Below are positions 10,803 through 21,935 of a stretch of DNA of 64,000 nt, piece by piece; the first letter of the stretch is position 1, and each line of letters begins with the position of its first letter. The translations under genes and the position numbers were made by a program. The DNA comes from Petunia secreta. Its lineage: Eukaryota; Streptophyta; Magnoliopsida; Solanales; Solanaceae. Under the pieces are notes generated by a model. It was given only the letters and a program-made list of their open reading frames with translations, was not told the origin of the DNA and ran no database searches. Where the stretch lies: contig JARKIP010000023.1 in the NCBI GenBank assembly GCA_029990175.1, positions 26,059,501-26,123,500 on the forward strand, read 5' to 3'.

Positions 10803-13355
10803 TGAAACGACCTCGGTCAGTCGTTTCGGAAGTTAGGATTCCGATTGGCATGCCGATAATTTTAAAATATTTATAAGGTCTATTGAGACTTATCTGTAAA
10901 ATTCGAGCTAAATCAGACCTCGTTCGGTAGGTATCGGAAAAAGGTTTCAGTTTTTATTGTCGATAAATATTAAAAAGAGATTTTCAAGCTTCATTTTGGC
11001 GAATGAGCTCTGATTCGAAATTCGAAAGCGCCGTTAGGGTCGTATGATTATTTGTGACTTTTGTAAACTTTGGAAAGTGAATTTCGATGTTGTTCGGCTA
11101 GTTGCCGCTAAAATGCCGAAAGTTAAATAATTTGACCTTTTTCCATTTAAATTCGCATCTTGAGTTTCGGGAACCCGATTTGAGATCCGCCTTAGCAAGT
11201 ATGCTTCATATATTTTGTATAACTTGTATGCAAAAGTTGAAATTATTTCGGATATCGTAGGTTACCGTTTTAATTTTTGTCACGAAAAGTAAAAAGAAAA
11301 TAAAAGAAAAAGAAAAAAGACAAAAAAAAAATGAAAGATAAGAGGCGGTGGACTTTTTGTCCTTAGCCTTTCTATAAGTGAATAGAAACATACGTACAGA
11401 AACATAAAAACGAAAACGCAGAAGGAAAAACAAGACATAATGCACGGAAAAAATGCTAGAAAATGAGAAAAGAGCCGAAGAAAAGATAGAATTTTCACTC
11501 CGAAACATTCAGGTAATGATCTTAATACATTATTTGAGTTTATTACATGTGTTTGAATATATTCTGACGGTAAAAATTGGGATATTAGACATCGTATTAA
11601 TAAGTTCAATTAATAGTTTAAAGGGTCAATTAGACCCCGACAATGGAATTGATTATATATTCGTACTCAGTAAGTTATGGGCAACATATAAATATAATTT
11701 ATCTGAGGTTTGCTTATGTGGGTTTGAACCTTGTACATAGGCCTGGCATGCGTATTGTGTATGCGAATAGGGTATCAGGTTCCTAACCGGATTGCCCTAA
11801 GACGTAAGGAATGAAGTCTTTAGCCTAATTTGATATATTTTTCTGCTAATTGAATAGAGTTGGATCGTTTGGCAATGAATCCAAAGGACAAAGCAGTTTT
11901 CGATTAGAAGTGCTAACTTTGTAACAAGGTAAGTGTTTTTATCCATTTCTTTGGAGGCACCTGGCCTCGTGGATTTTCTACCACGTATTCCTTACGTGTG
12001 TAGCTGCCGATAGGCGTACTCATTACGCCTTAGCTTTAGATTTACATTGTATATTATATGTTATGTCCTGTTGTTGGTATTGCATTAAGGATCTGAGCAT
12101 TGTACTCTGGCTGTGAGTTGGCATCTACTTCCCGGCTGTCGATGAGAGTCCCGCGCCGATGAAGGGTTATTATTGCATCACATTGCATTCATATGCATTA
12201 TATATCATTCATATGCATTACATTTCATATCATATTGGGTGCAGGAGTATTCCGTCCCAGGAGAGTGCAGGAGTATTCCACCTCTGATTTACATTTTATG
12301 GTGTAGGAGTATTCCGCACCAGGAGAGTGCAGGAGTATTCCGCCTCTAGTTTATATCATATTGGGTGAAAGAGTATTCCGCCCCAGGAGCAGGAGCATTC
12401 TGCTCTTATGTCAGATACTGAGTGCAGGAGTATTCCGCCTCAGCTTCTCATTATATCGGGTGCAGGAGTATTCCGCCCCAGGAGAGTGAAGGAGTATTCC
12501 ACCTCTGGTTTATATTATATCGGGTTCCGCCCGAGGAGCAGGAGTATTCCGCTCCAGTTGGTTATCGGATTGGATTCCCTTCGAATGCAGGAGTATTCCA
12601 CTTCGGGATGGGATGACGGGCACATGTGACCCTTTGCATCACATTTTATTTCATTTCATCTCAATTCATACCATTTTGTAGACTTGCGGTACATGACTAC
12701 TGTTCTTCTTATATGTGCATTGCTTATTTGTTGATATGTTTCTGGCTCGCATCTTTGGTTGAGTATATAGTTTCTTACGTGTTTCCGGTTATTATCTGGC
12801 TCTGCCTTTATATAATTTAAATAAGAGGAATTTGGTCTATCTAGTTTTTTTTCCCTGGCTAGCTATCCTATTCTTTGAGGTGGCTAGTTTGCCCCACTTA
12901 TTGAGTCCTTTTGACTCACCCTTGTTTGTTGTTTGTTTCTTGTCTATCTATTTCGTTTCGGCAGGTTCGCTCCAGGATTGAATTTGCCACGTTATTCAGG
13001 AGCGAAGACGACTTTAGCTGTCAAGGTGAGCCAGCTTTTATTCAGGATGGCCTCCAGTTTTATGTGTATTATTTCAGTTGCAATTTGCTCCCTTCAAGAG
13101 GTATCTGTCTTCTTTCCTGCTCTTAGATGTCTAGTCTGGATAACCCTAAACCTAGTATATTGGGTAGTCCGCTGTAATTTTCTTTTATACAGCTTAGAGG
13201 TATCAGTATGTCTGTGCTTCTTTTTATAAGTCTTGTTCTTATTTATAAATTGAATTATATTTATTTTTCCAATTTAATTGGTAAGGATTCGCCCGACGGG
13301 TCTAGGGGGGAATGTCGGGTGCCCGCACGGCCTAATCGAATTCCGAATCGTGTCA
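10803..13355 (+). repeat. 5' LTR of A2
   Basis: Begins TGAAACGACCTCGG and ends CCGAATCGTGTCA, 2,553 bp, the best-preserved ends of the family. It has only one unit (about 12125-12175) of the 54-bp repeat that is expanded in A1 and C. It carries a different array at 12235-12606. Homology to 1-3346 and 20176-23238 in inverted orientation is clear at both ends (TTGACCTTTTTCC, TTTCGATGTTGTTCGG and others). Confidence 0.9.
12235..12606 (+). repeat. GGAGTATTCC repeat array in A2 LTR
   Basis: Eleven occurrences of (G)CAGGAGTATTCCGCC-like words in composite units of roughly 60-65 bp, several followed by TTTATATTATATCGGG. This array is absent from A1 and C, which have the 35-bp array at the matching LTR position. 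Confidence 0.85.
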
Positions 13356-13357
13356 GT

Positions 13358-13369
13358 TGGTATCAGAGC
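13358..13369 (+). other. Primer binding site, initiator tRNA-Met type (A2)
   Basis: TGGTATCAGAGC two bases after the LTR end CGTGTCA at 13355. Confidence 0.93.
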
Positions 13370-13569
13370 CCGGTTTAGAGTCTATCCAGACTAAGAGAGT
13401 GTCTAGTAGAGTCTCGCTGATGGGTACGTAGATGTCCGTACTTATCAACGAGAGGCTATGATGGCATTTAGGAAGTTTAACTTCCTTCATTTTTGATCGT
13501 GCGTCGGTCTAGGATTCAAAAGTATTTTCGTTAATTCCTTCGTGGTAATTGCGAATCCTCGTGCGACAA

Positions 13570-14990
13570 ATCAGCAAACGCTATGAGTTCTAGACGAAGC
13601 AGTCTAGCCTAGGGCTAGAGCTACTCAAGCCCCGAGAGTTGTGGATCTTGCTGACGATCCAGTTGCGCAGGTCCCAGCTGTATGAGCTCGCGATGGGTAA
13701 GGGAGCAGGGCTTTGTGGTTCCCTTGGCTCTCTACGATGCTTTTATGAGAATCTTGGCGACACAGATGCCGCAAGAACCTATTATTCGCTAGGCAGCTTA
13801 TCAGGTTGCTGCAGATGTAGATGTTCGGTCTCAGGGAGCTCCTATTGCAGTTCTTAATATTGCCACAGTAAAGTATGTTCCGGAGGTAGAATGTGATGTG
13901 CCTCTAGTTATTCTGGCTAGTTAGCTAGCCCTAGTAATGGCTCGGTCCGAGTATCTGAAAAGGCTGCATTATTTTACCCAATTGACCCTTCCGATATTCT
14001 TAAGCCATGCATCAGATAATCCCTGCGTAAATTTTTAAAATACAATGATGTCAGCGTATCCTTCAGGCTCTTGATTATATCGGGCGGTATGGTGTTGATT
14101 ATTCTGCTTTCAAGTTTCAAGGTCCAACCATGGATTGGTGGACCGCTCTCTTATTAGCTAACTTGGTTCGGTTTTTCTTCTAGATTTGTGGAAAAGTTCC
14201 TTTCGAGTAGCGAGCGAGATGAAAAGTTTTGCCAGTTTGAGTGGATTGGACAGGGTAGCCTGTTGGTGTTTCAGAATATGAGATTGAAAATAGAATGGCT
14301 GAATATGTATTAGAACTAGTCCATGAGCCTTTCGAGAGATTCAAAGATTTATTGATGACCTTTCTCCTTCCTTGAGATCCCAGATGGCTCGAAAAAATTG
14401 AGGTTGGGACTTCATTTGATGTCGTTGTTGATATTGCTCAAAGGTATTAGGCATACCATAAGTTAGAAGGGGAAGATTTAGAGTGGGAGAGCAAGAAATT
14501 TCGTGGCCCTGGTGGGCAACCATGGTATTTTATTTGGTGGTAAAAGTTCTGATTATTTTGGGAGGTCACCTTCCAGGTTATCTCAGCGTGTGTGACGTGA
14601 TTCTTTGAGTGCGCCAGTAGATTGTTAAGATTATATTCAGTCTTTTCTTTATAGCTATCAACAATCTTTCCAGCTTCCATTTTTTTTCTGCGAAAAGGTG
14701 GTATTATTGTCGTGAGTCTGGCTATCCTTTGAGGTGTTTTTCCTTACTCCGACAAGTAGGCAGTCGTCTTTTCTCTCGTCATCAGGCATCTGCGAATCGT
14801 AGGGGATTTGATTTAGATCTATATCAGCCCGAGAAATGCCACCATCCAGTAGAGGTCGAGAGCGTGGTGGCAGTAGTTCTTCTAGAAGTGATTATCAGGG
14901 TAGTTGCTCAGCTCAGCTGTAGAGGCAGTTCTATGAACTGCCAGTCTGGCAGGATGTTGAGGTATCCGATGTAGTACACCCATGTATTTC
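13570..14990 (+). pseudogene. Degraded gag of A2
   Basis: A run of partial frames with many stops. The clearest segment starts near 13770 and reads PQEPIIRQAAYQVAADVDVR, followed near 13870 by YVPEVECDVPLVILAS. A gag-like core with LEGSKI-type spacing follows. A decayed zinc knuckle lies near 14705 (YYCRESGYPLRC): the second and last Cys remain, the first Cys is lost and the His is Tyr. The same remnant is seen in copy C at about 19250-19960, so the decay is partly shared. After 14990 no protease or polymerase motif appears. Confidence 0.6.
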
Positions 14991-15817
14991 TTCTTCCATT
15001 ATATGTGAATAAGATTTTATTCTTCCTATCGGTCTGGACTTCGTTTATCTTACCATGTTTCCATGGATTCTTTGAATATTGTTTCTATTAAGAATCGGTT
15101 ATGGTTGAGGGGCGAGCTTCTGGTATGATTTATTCAGGGCATTTGTGAGACCCTACTAGCTTATGTGGTTTAACTGTGAGAGATTTTGAGTGAATATCGG
15201 TATGGTCTGCTTGGCATCTTGTCATGCCACCTTCTATTATTATATCAAATTAGTATACCTCTCTTCTCGGAATTCCGTGTTGGTAGGATAATGAGATCCT
15301 AATTCGTCACCATCAGAAAGTGTTATCGTTTCTTCCGGTGTAAAGTGGTTAGTAAGTAATATTTTATCTATGTGTCTTCCATCGGTTCAAGATGTTTGTA
15401 GAGTCATGTTATCCCATGAGCTTATCTGGGTTATAAAAGGGTTTCTGGTAAATTGTTAGAGTTTCCTTCTTATTGAGAGATTAAATTGGCATAGATGTTG
15501 TTCCATAAAGCTCATTTAATGTCTATTTATTAAATTGCAATTGTTTGGCTAGCGTGACTCGGAAGTAGTCTAGCTCTGGTAGCCGAGTAATAAGAACATG
15601 AGATTCCTGAAGTTCTAATTATTTCTATCCTCGGTCTATTATCATTTCTTCCTCATCCGGAAAATAGTGAGTTTGGGCGGTTAGTAGCTGCTTGTGATAT
15701 TCCCTGTGTTGAGCCATAGTGCGTGTCAAGGTAGCCGGGTAAGCACGTTGTTGTGTTTTAAAGCTACAAAGGGAAATGAGAGGTGTCATTTGACCCCCTG
15801 AATTGAGCTATCGAGCG

Positions 15818-15983
15818 GTTTACTCTTGCTCGAATTGGCCTATCTTCACCGATATATTATAATGACTGTGTATTACACTTGTTTCACTTAATATCTATCT
15901 CAACACCTTGAACTTATGTTATGAAATATAATAAGTATTAGATTAATTTTGTTGAGTAGTGTCCTCCCGAGGGGGTCGCTACA
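15818..15983 (+). repeat. 3' end of an element-B LTR, plus strand
   Basis: This is the last about 165 bases of the element-B LTR: it shares GGCCTATCTTCAC, TATTACACTTGTTTCACT, TAATAAGTATTAGATTAATT and the end GTCGCTACA with 7250-7410 inverted. It is followed by TTACT, the same five bases that precede the 5' LTR of B. It is thus most simply the 3' LTR of the same insertion, in opposite orientation. Confidence 0.87.
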
Positions 15984-16060
15984 TTACTTGTCGACAATGT
16001 ATACTTGAATGGCAATGTCCTTATTTCAAAGAATGGTACCGACTCTAAATGATGATTTTA
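15984..16060 (+). repeat. F2: end of the Athila-like LTR interrupted by element B
   Basis: TTACTTGTCGAC followed by TGTATACTTG copies the Athila LTR (54643-54673 inverted, with CGCGTATACTTGCG). A degenerate primer-site-like TGGTACCGAC lies at 16034. The piece begins exactly where F1 (9559) ends. Confidence 0.65.
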
Positions 16061-17222
16061 CTTCATATTTTCGCTTAACATTTGACTTTGAATTTTCTAA
16101 TGTATTCAAAATATAGAATGGGAAAAAAAATTAAACATCAATCTGAAAAGTAATAAGAGTGATACAATCTTTGGATCCAATAATATTCTATTGAATATTT
16201 TATTATAATCCAACTGGCAAAAAGCTAACAGGGAAGCTGGATGTTGGTATATGTTGTTACAAAGAGTAACAATTATTTTTGCTCAACAAAGTGGACAGCT
16301 TAACCTTACAATCGAGTTAGGCCAACCAATATTTTTGGGCATCACCAACTTGCATCAAAATATGAATATTCCTTTTTCGTCCTTCTATTTTGCTAGTTAC
16401 TATATACGTGCATTCCAAGTTAAAAATTGTACATGTTTTGTCACGCAAATTTGTGCTTTAGATATTTATGTTGTTGGTGTTTGTTATGGGATAAAAAAAC
16501 TTAATTGTTGGAAAATTATGCATATAAACACAAAAGGTGATGTGGAAAAAATGCACAATCTTAAAATATTGTAAAAATAGTTATTACATTAACATAATAC
16601 TTGAACTCGAAAGGATTCAGCTACGTCCTTTGATTATGAAAGAATAAGATTAATTTAGTTAAGTTACTAAATGGATGTACTTATACTATAGTAAAACGTG
16701 ATGTGATTATATGTTAACTAATACTTCTTTGTAGACGATGTTATATTACGTTTCCTTGTGATGCTTTGAATGCTCCATCATGACCATAACACTTGTTATA
16801 AATATTGATATCCCTGGTGAATATAGCCCGACATTTGGAATTGTTTGCCAATATACTTTATTTATTGTCATTGCAAAATATAAGCACACCAAAAATTATC
16901 TTTTGACAAATTTAGAACGGTAGCCTTTATTTTCTGGGGTGAAAGTTGAATTCTCAAAATAAACACATGGTAGAAGCACATTGACTCATCTCGATTTTCC
17001 ATATATGAAGTTGTAGTCCAAACCTCTACCTACCATCCTTGTATCAGTAAATAAGACACTTGATGGATCTAAGTTTCTTAGTAATATAATGGGTGCCGTT
17101 TTCTTCAAAACCAATTGTAAAAAAGTGCACTATTAATTTCATATTGTATAGGTGAACCTAGGATTTAAGCATCATGGCTGCACTATTTCATTTCTCAAGA
17201 ATAATATATTAAAACATTTTTG
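16061..17222. other. Unassigned AT-rich sequence
   Basis: About 1.2 kb with no recognised protein, RNA or repeat. A 107-codon open frame at 16251-16574 has no motif I know. By position it may be decayed internal sequence of the Athila-like element whose LTR ends at about 16030, but nothing in the sequence proves this. Confidence 0.4.
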
Positions 17223-17798
17223 TGATGCGACCTGAATTTTAGGCTAGGTTGTGTGGGCACCCGACCACCTCTCCTAGACCTTTCGAGCGAACCCTATTAA
17301 CTGAATCGATATAAATGGCGTATAATTATTTCGAGAATCAAAAAAATCTAACATTCACAACATAAGACTATTCCTAAAGGCAGACATATATACAAGTTGT
17401 TTGAATAATACAACTAACTACCCAAAGAACAAGTTGGCTCACCATGCAAATTACATGAAAAAAGGTCAAATTATTTAACTTTCGGCATTTTAGTGGAAAC
17501 TCGCCGAACAACATCGAAATTCACTTTTGAAATTTCACAAAAGTCACAAATAATCATACGAACCTAACGGCGCTTTCGGATTTCAAATCGGAGCTCATTC
17601 GCCAAAACCGAGCTCGAAAATCTCTTTTTAATATTTATCAACAGTAAAAACTGAAACTTTCTTCCGATGCCTACCAAACGAGGTCTGATTTAGCTCAAAT
17701 TTCACAGATAAGTCCCAATGGACCTTATGAAGATTTTAAAATTATCCACATGCCAATCGGAGTCCTATCTCCCGAAACGACTGGCCGAGGTCGTTTCA
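17223..17798 (-). repeat. 3' LTR of C with a large internal deletion
   Basis: Both ends match the family: the right end is TGAAACGACCTCGGCCAGTC on the minus strand and the left end is TGATGCGACC on the plus strand. The middle is missing: sequence jumps from GGCTCACCATGCAAATTAC to AAAAAAGGTCAAATTATT near 17460. It is 576 bp against 3,063 bp for its partner. Confidence 0.85.
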
Positions 17799-17809
17799 TT
17801 CTCCTCCAC
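17799..17809 (-). other. Polypurine tract of C
   Basis: The minus strand reads GTGGAGGAGAA directly before the 3' LTR start TGAAACG, the expected place and composition of the plus-strand primer. Confidence 0.85.
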
Positions 17810-19249
17810 TTAGACTCTTGTTCGTCTTCGATCGAGCCTAAGTCTAAAGCAAAATTCACGCAGATAACAAGAGAACTTACACAACTTTCATAAACTATTC
17901 CATGGATATTATTTCATGATTACAGAATCAGAATTATGACACGCACATCAAACCCTTGGATAAAAACATAGCTGGATAATATCATAATGCCATTGCCCAG
18001 TTATTCTGACTACGCTGATCCTTCCTCGATCACGATAGGAGAGTTCTACATTTTTGAAACAAAGATACACGGAACTCTGGATGGATTAATATGATTCTGT
18101 CGGTTAATCACCTCGTCGATATACTTTTCAGTATGGAACAAGTCGATGAAAAAAAAATTAGCTTACGCTTCAGCAACGCCTTAGAGATTTAATATTATGA
18201 TTTGGTATCAATTGGAGGAAGACTCCTCCACTTAGAGCATAAAATCATACAACTAATTTGAATAGAAATAGTCATCCTCACACAACCTGTTGGATTAAGG
18301 AAGACTTAGCTAAATAGAGAACGCGGCTCAGACCTGAGCTACCAAATTACTCTCTCAAGTTGCCAAACAGCTGCAACTCTCGAGTACAAAGCTCCATACA
18401 TTTTCTATAAGCATCACTGCATGATGGATCAAATCAAACGTCAAATGACGCCTCTCATTACCCTTAGTAGCCTTGAAAAACAACAATGTGCATACCCGGC
18501 TACCTTGACCCGCACTCTGGCTCCACACAGGGAACATCATAAGAGGCTACTGACCGCCTAAGCTCACTAGTTCCGAACAAAGAAGAGATGGCAATGGACT
18601 GAGGATAGAAATAATTAGAGCTTCAGGAAGCTCATCTTTTTATTTGCTTGACTCTCAGAGCTACACTACTTCCGAGTCAGGCTAACCAAAGAATTGCAAT
18701 TGAAGAAATAGACATTAAATAAGCTTTATGGAATGACATCTATGCCAATTTAACCTCCCAATAAGAAGGAAACTCTGACAATTTACCAGAAACCCCTTTT
18801 ATAACCCAGATAAGCTCATGGGATAACAAGACTTTACTAGCGTTTCGAACCAAGAGGAGACACATAGATCGATATTACTTACTTATCACTTTGCACCGGA
18901 AGAAACGATGACACTTTCTGATGGTGACGAATTAGGATCCTATTATCCTACCGACACTGAGTTGCAAAGAGAGGTAGACTTACTTGACATTATAACAGAA
19001 TGAAGCTCAACAAGATGTCAAGCAAAAAATACCGATACTCACTCACAAATCTCTCACATTTAAACCAGATAAACTCGTAGGGTCTCACAAATTCCCTGAA
19101 TAAATCATACTAGAAGCTCACCCCTCTACCACGATCGATTCTTAATAGAAACAATATCCAAGGAAGCTATGGAAATATGGTAAGATAAATGAAGTTTAGA
19201 CCGATCAGAAGAATCAAATCTTACTCACATATAATGGAAGAAGAATTAC

Positions 19250-19960
19250 ATAGGTGTACTACATCGGATGCCTCATCATCATGCCAGACTAGCAGTTCAT
19301 AGAACTGCCTCTGCAGCTGAGCTGAGCCACTACCCTGATAATCACCTTCTGAAGAACCACTGCCACCATGCTCTCAACCTCTACTGGATGGTGGCATTTC
19401 TCCGGCTGATTGAGATCTATATGAAATCGCCTGCGACTGTGCAAGTTCCTGATGATAAGAGCCTAAAGGATACGCTGACATTATTTTATTTTAAAAGGAA
19501 TCACGAGGTTTATCTAATGCATTGCTTAAGAATATCGGAAGGTTCAACAGCGTAAAATAATGCAACCTCTTTGGGCACTCGGATCGAACCGTTACCTCGG
19601 CTGGCTAACCAGCCAGAACAATTGGTGGCGCAACACATGCTGCTTCTAAAACATAATTTACTGGGGCAGCATTAGGGACTGGAACAGGGGCTCCCTGAGA
19701 CCGAACGTCTCCATCTGCGGCAACCTGATAGGCTGCCTAGCGAATAATAGGTTCTTATGGTATCTGCGTCGCTAAGATTCTCGTAAAAGAATCGTAGAGA
19801 GCCAAGGGAACCACAAGGCCCTGCTTCCGTGCCAATCGCAAGCTCGTACAGCTGGGGCCTCCAAAACTGGATCGTCAGCACGATCCACAACTCTCGGGGC
19901 TTGATCAGCGCTAGCCTCTGACTAGACTGCTTCGCCAGTGAATTCTAATCCTTTGCTGAT
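19250..19960 (-). pseudogene. Degraded gag of C
   Basis: The minus strand carries the same remnant as A2: the two copies share the frame fragment GSLGSLR-FYENL and, in another frame, the Gly/Arg/Ser-rich segment after the knuckle region (19290-19390, against 14840-14950 in A2). Stops and frameshifts are dense. The rest of the internal region, 17810-19249, has no recognisable coding content, yet shares blocks with A2 (for example 18440-18500 with 15730-15790). Confidence 0.55.
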
Positions 19961-20161
19961 TTGTCGCACAAGGGTTCACCATTACTACGAAGGAATTAAC
20001 AAAAAATATTTTTGCATCCTACACCGACGCACGATCAGAAAAGAAGGAAGTGAAACTTCCTAAATGCCATCATAGCCTCTCGTAGATAAGTACGGACGTC
20101 TACGTACCCATCACCGAAACTCTACTAGACACTGTCTTAGTCTGGATAGACTCTAAACTGG

Positions 20162-20173
20162 GCTCTGATACCA
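20162..20173 (-). other. Primer binding site, initiator tRNA-Met type (C)
   Basis: Minus strand TGGTATCAGAGC, two bases from the LTR end at 20176. Confidence 0.92.
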
Positions 20174-20841
20174 ACTGACACGACCCGAAATCCAGCTAGG
20201 CCATGCGGGCGCCCGACATCCTCCCCTAGACCCGTCGGGCAGACCCTTACCAATTAACTTAGGAAAATAAATATAATTCAATTCATAATTAAAAAAAAGA
20301 CTTAGAAAAAGAAGCACAGACATACTGATACCTCTAAGCTGTACAAAAGAAATTACAGCTGACTACCTAACATACTAGGTTTAGGGCTATCCAGACTAGA
20401 CATCTAAGAGTAAAAAAGAAGACAGATACCTCTTAAAGGGAGCAAAATGCATCTGAAATAATAAACAATAAACTGGTGGCCATCCGGAATAAAAGCTGGC
20501 TCACCCTGACAGCTGAAGTCGTCTTCGCTCCTTTACAACGTGGCAAACTCAATCCTGGAGGGAACCTGCCGAAACGAAATAGATAGACAAGAAACAAACA
20601 ACAAACAAGGGTGAGTCAAAAGGACTAAATAAGTGGGGCAGACTAGCCACCTCAAAGAATAGGATAGCTAGCTAGGGAGAAGAAATAGATAAACCAAATT
20701 CCTCTTATTTAAATTATGAAAAGGAAGAGCCAGATAATAACTAGAAACACGTATGGTGTCACAAACTCATCAACAACCAGGAACATAAGATAGCCAAAAC
20801 ATGTAGGTATCCCGAACACATCAACAATCAGAAATACATCC

Positions 20842-20972
20842 TGTTGCGTTGTGCAACCCGATCCATATATTCATCCTGTCGCGGCGTGCAACCCGATCCA
20901 TATATTTATATCGTTGCGGCGTGCAACCCGATCAATATGTTTAAACCGTCGCAGCGTGCAACCCGATCATCG
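20842..20972 (-). repeat. 35-bp tandem array in C LTR
   Basis: About four units with GTGCAACCCGATC, matching the array at 1332-1492. Confidence 0.85.
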
Positions 20973-21186
20973 CAACCCAGAATACGAGCAAAAAATATAT
21001 AGGCAAACTGAGATATGTCCACGACATAGCATACATACCGCATACATAAAATACAACATAATACACACAATAGTCAGTATGCGGTGCAATGAGATGGGAT
21101 GAATGCGGTGCAATGTAATGCAGTCACATACGAATAAGATGGGATGAATTCGGCACGATGCAATGCAGCCACATATGACTGATACC

Positions 21187-21935
21187 TATCTCTGGCACGG
21201 GACTCTCATCGTCTACCAGGAGATATATGCAATAATGATCCTTCAACGGCTCGGGACTCTCATCAATTACCGGGAAGTATATGCAATGATGATCCTTCAC
21301 CGGTGCGGGACTCTCATCGCCAACCGTGAAGTATATGCAATAATGATTTTTCACCGGCTCGGGACTCTCATCAATTGAGAAGTATATGCAATGATGACCC
21401 TTCACCGGTGCGGGACTCTCATCGATTACCGGGAAGTATATGCAATGATGATCCTTCACTAGCTCGGGACTCTCATCGATTACATGGAAGTATATGCAAT
21501 GATGACCCTTCACCGGTGCGGGACTCTCATCGATTACCGGAAAATATATGCAATGATGACCCTTCACCGGTTCTGGACTCTCATCGCCAACCGGGAAGTA
21601 TATGCAATGATGACCCTTCACCGGTGCGGGACTCTCATCGCCAACCGGGTAGTATATGCAATAATGATCCTTTACCGGCTCAGGACTCTCATCGATTATC
21701 GGAAAGTATATGCAATGATGACCCTTCACCGGTGCGGGACTCTCATCGCCAACTGGGAAGTATATGCAATAATGATCCTTCACCGGCTCGAGAATCTCAT
21801 CGATTAATGGGAAGTATATGCAATGATGACCCTTCACCGGTGCGAGACTCTCATCGCCAACCGGGAAGTATATGCAATGATGACCCTTTACTGGTGCGGG
21901 ACTCTCATCGCCAACCGGCAAGCATACGCAATGCT
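21187..21935 (-). repeat. 54-bp tandem array in C LTR, about 14 units
   Basis: Twice as many units as in A1. The two unit types (GATTACC and GCCAACC versions) often alternate, giving a partial 108-bp higher-order period. One unit (about 21354-21404) is shortened by 3 bp. The 18-residue repeat seen in translation of the minus strand is a consequence of the period. Confidence 0.93.

Larger units (their letters stand above)
10803..15817 (+). mobile_element. Family-A element A2, truncated at its 3' end
   Basis: 5' LTR 10803-13355, Met primer site at 13358, then about 2.4 kb of internal sequence. The internal sequence matches copy C (18430-20175 inverted) up to about 15795. There it breaks off and, after a short filler, joins an LTR end of element B. 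There is a gag remnant and no sign of PR, RT, RNase H or IN. Confidence 0.85.

Noticed and set aside
11206..11740. Short open frames in the A2 LTR rich in F, L and S
   Set aside because: Low-complexity, not conserved with A1 or C, and inside an LTR.
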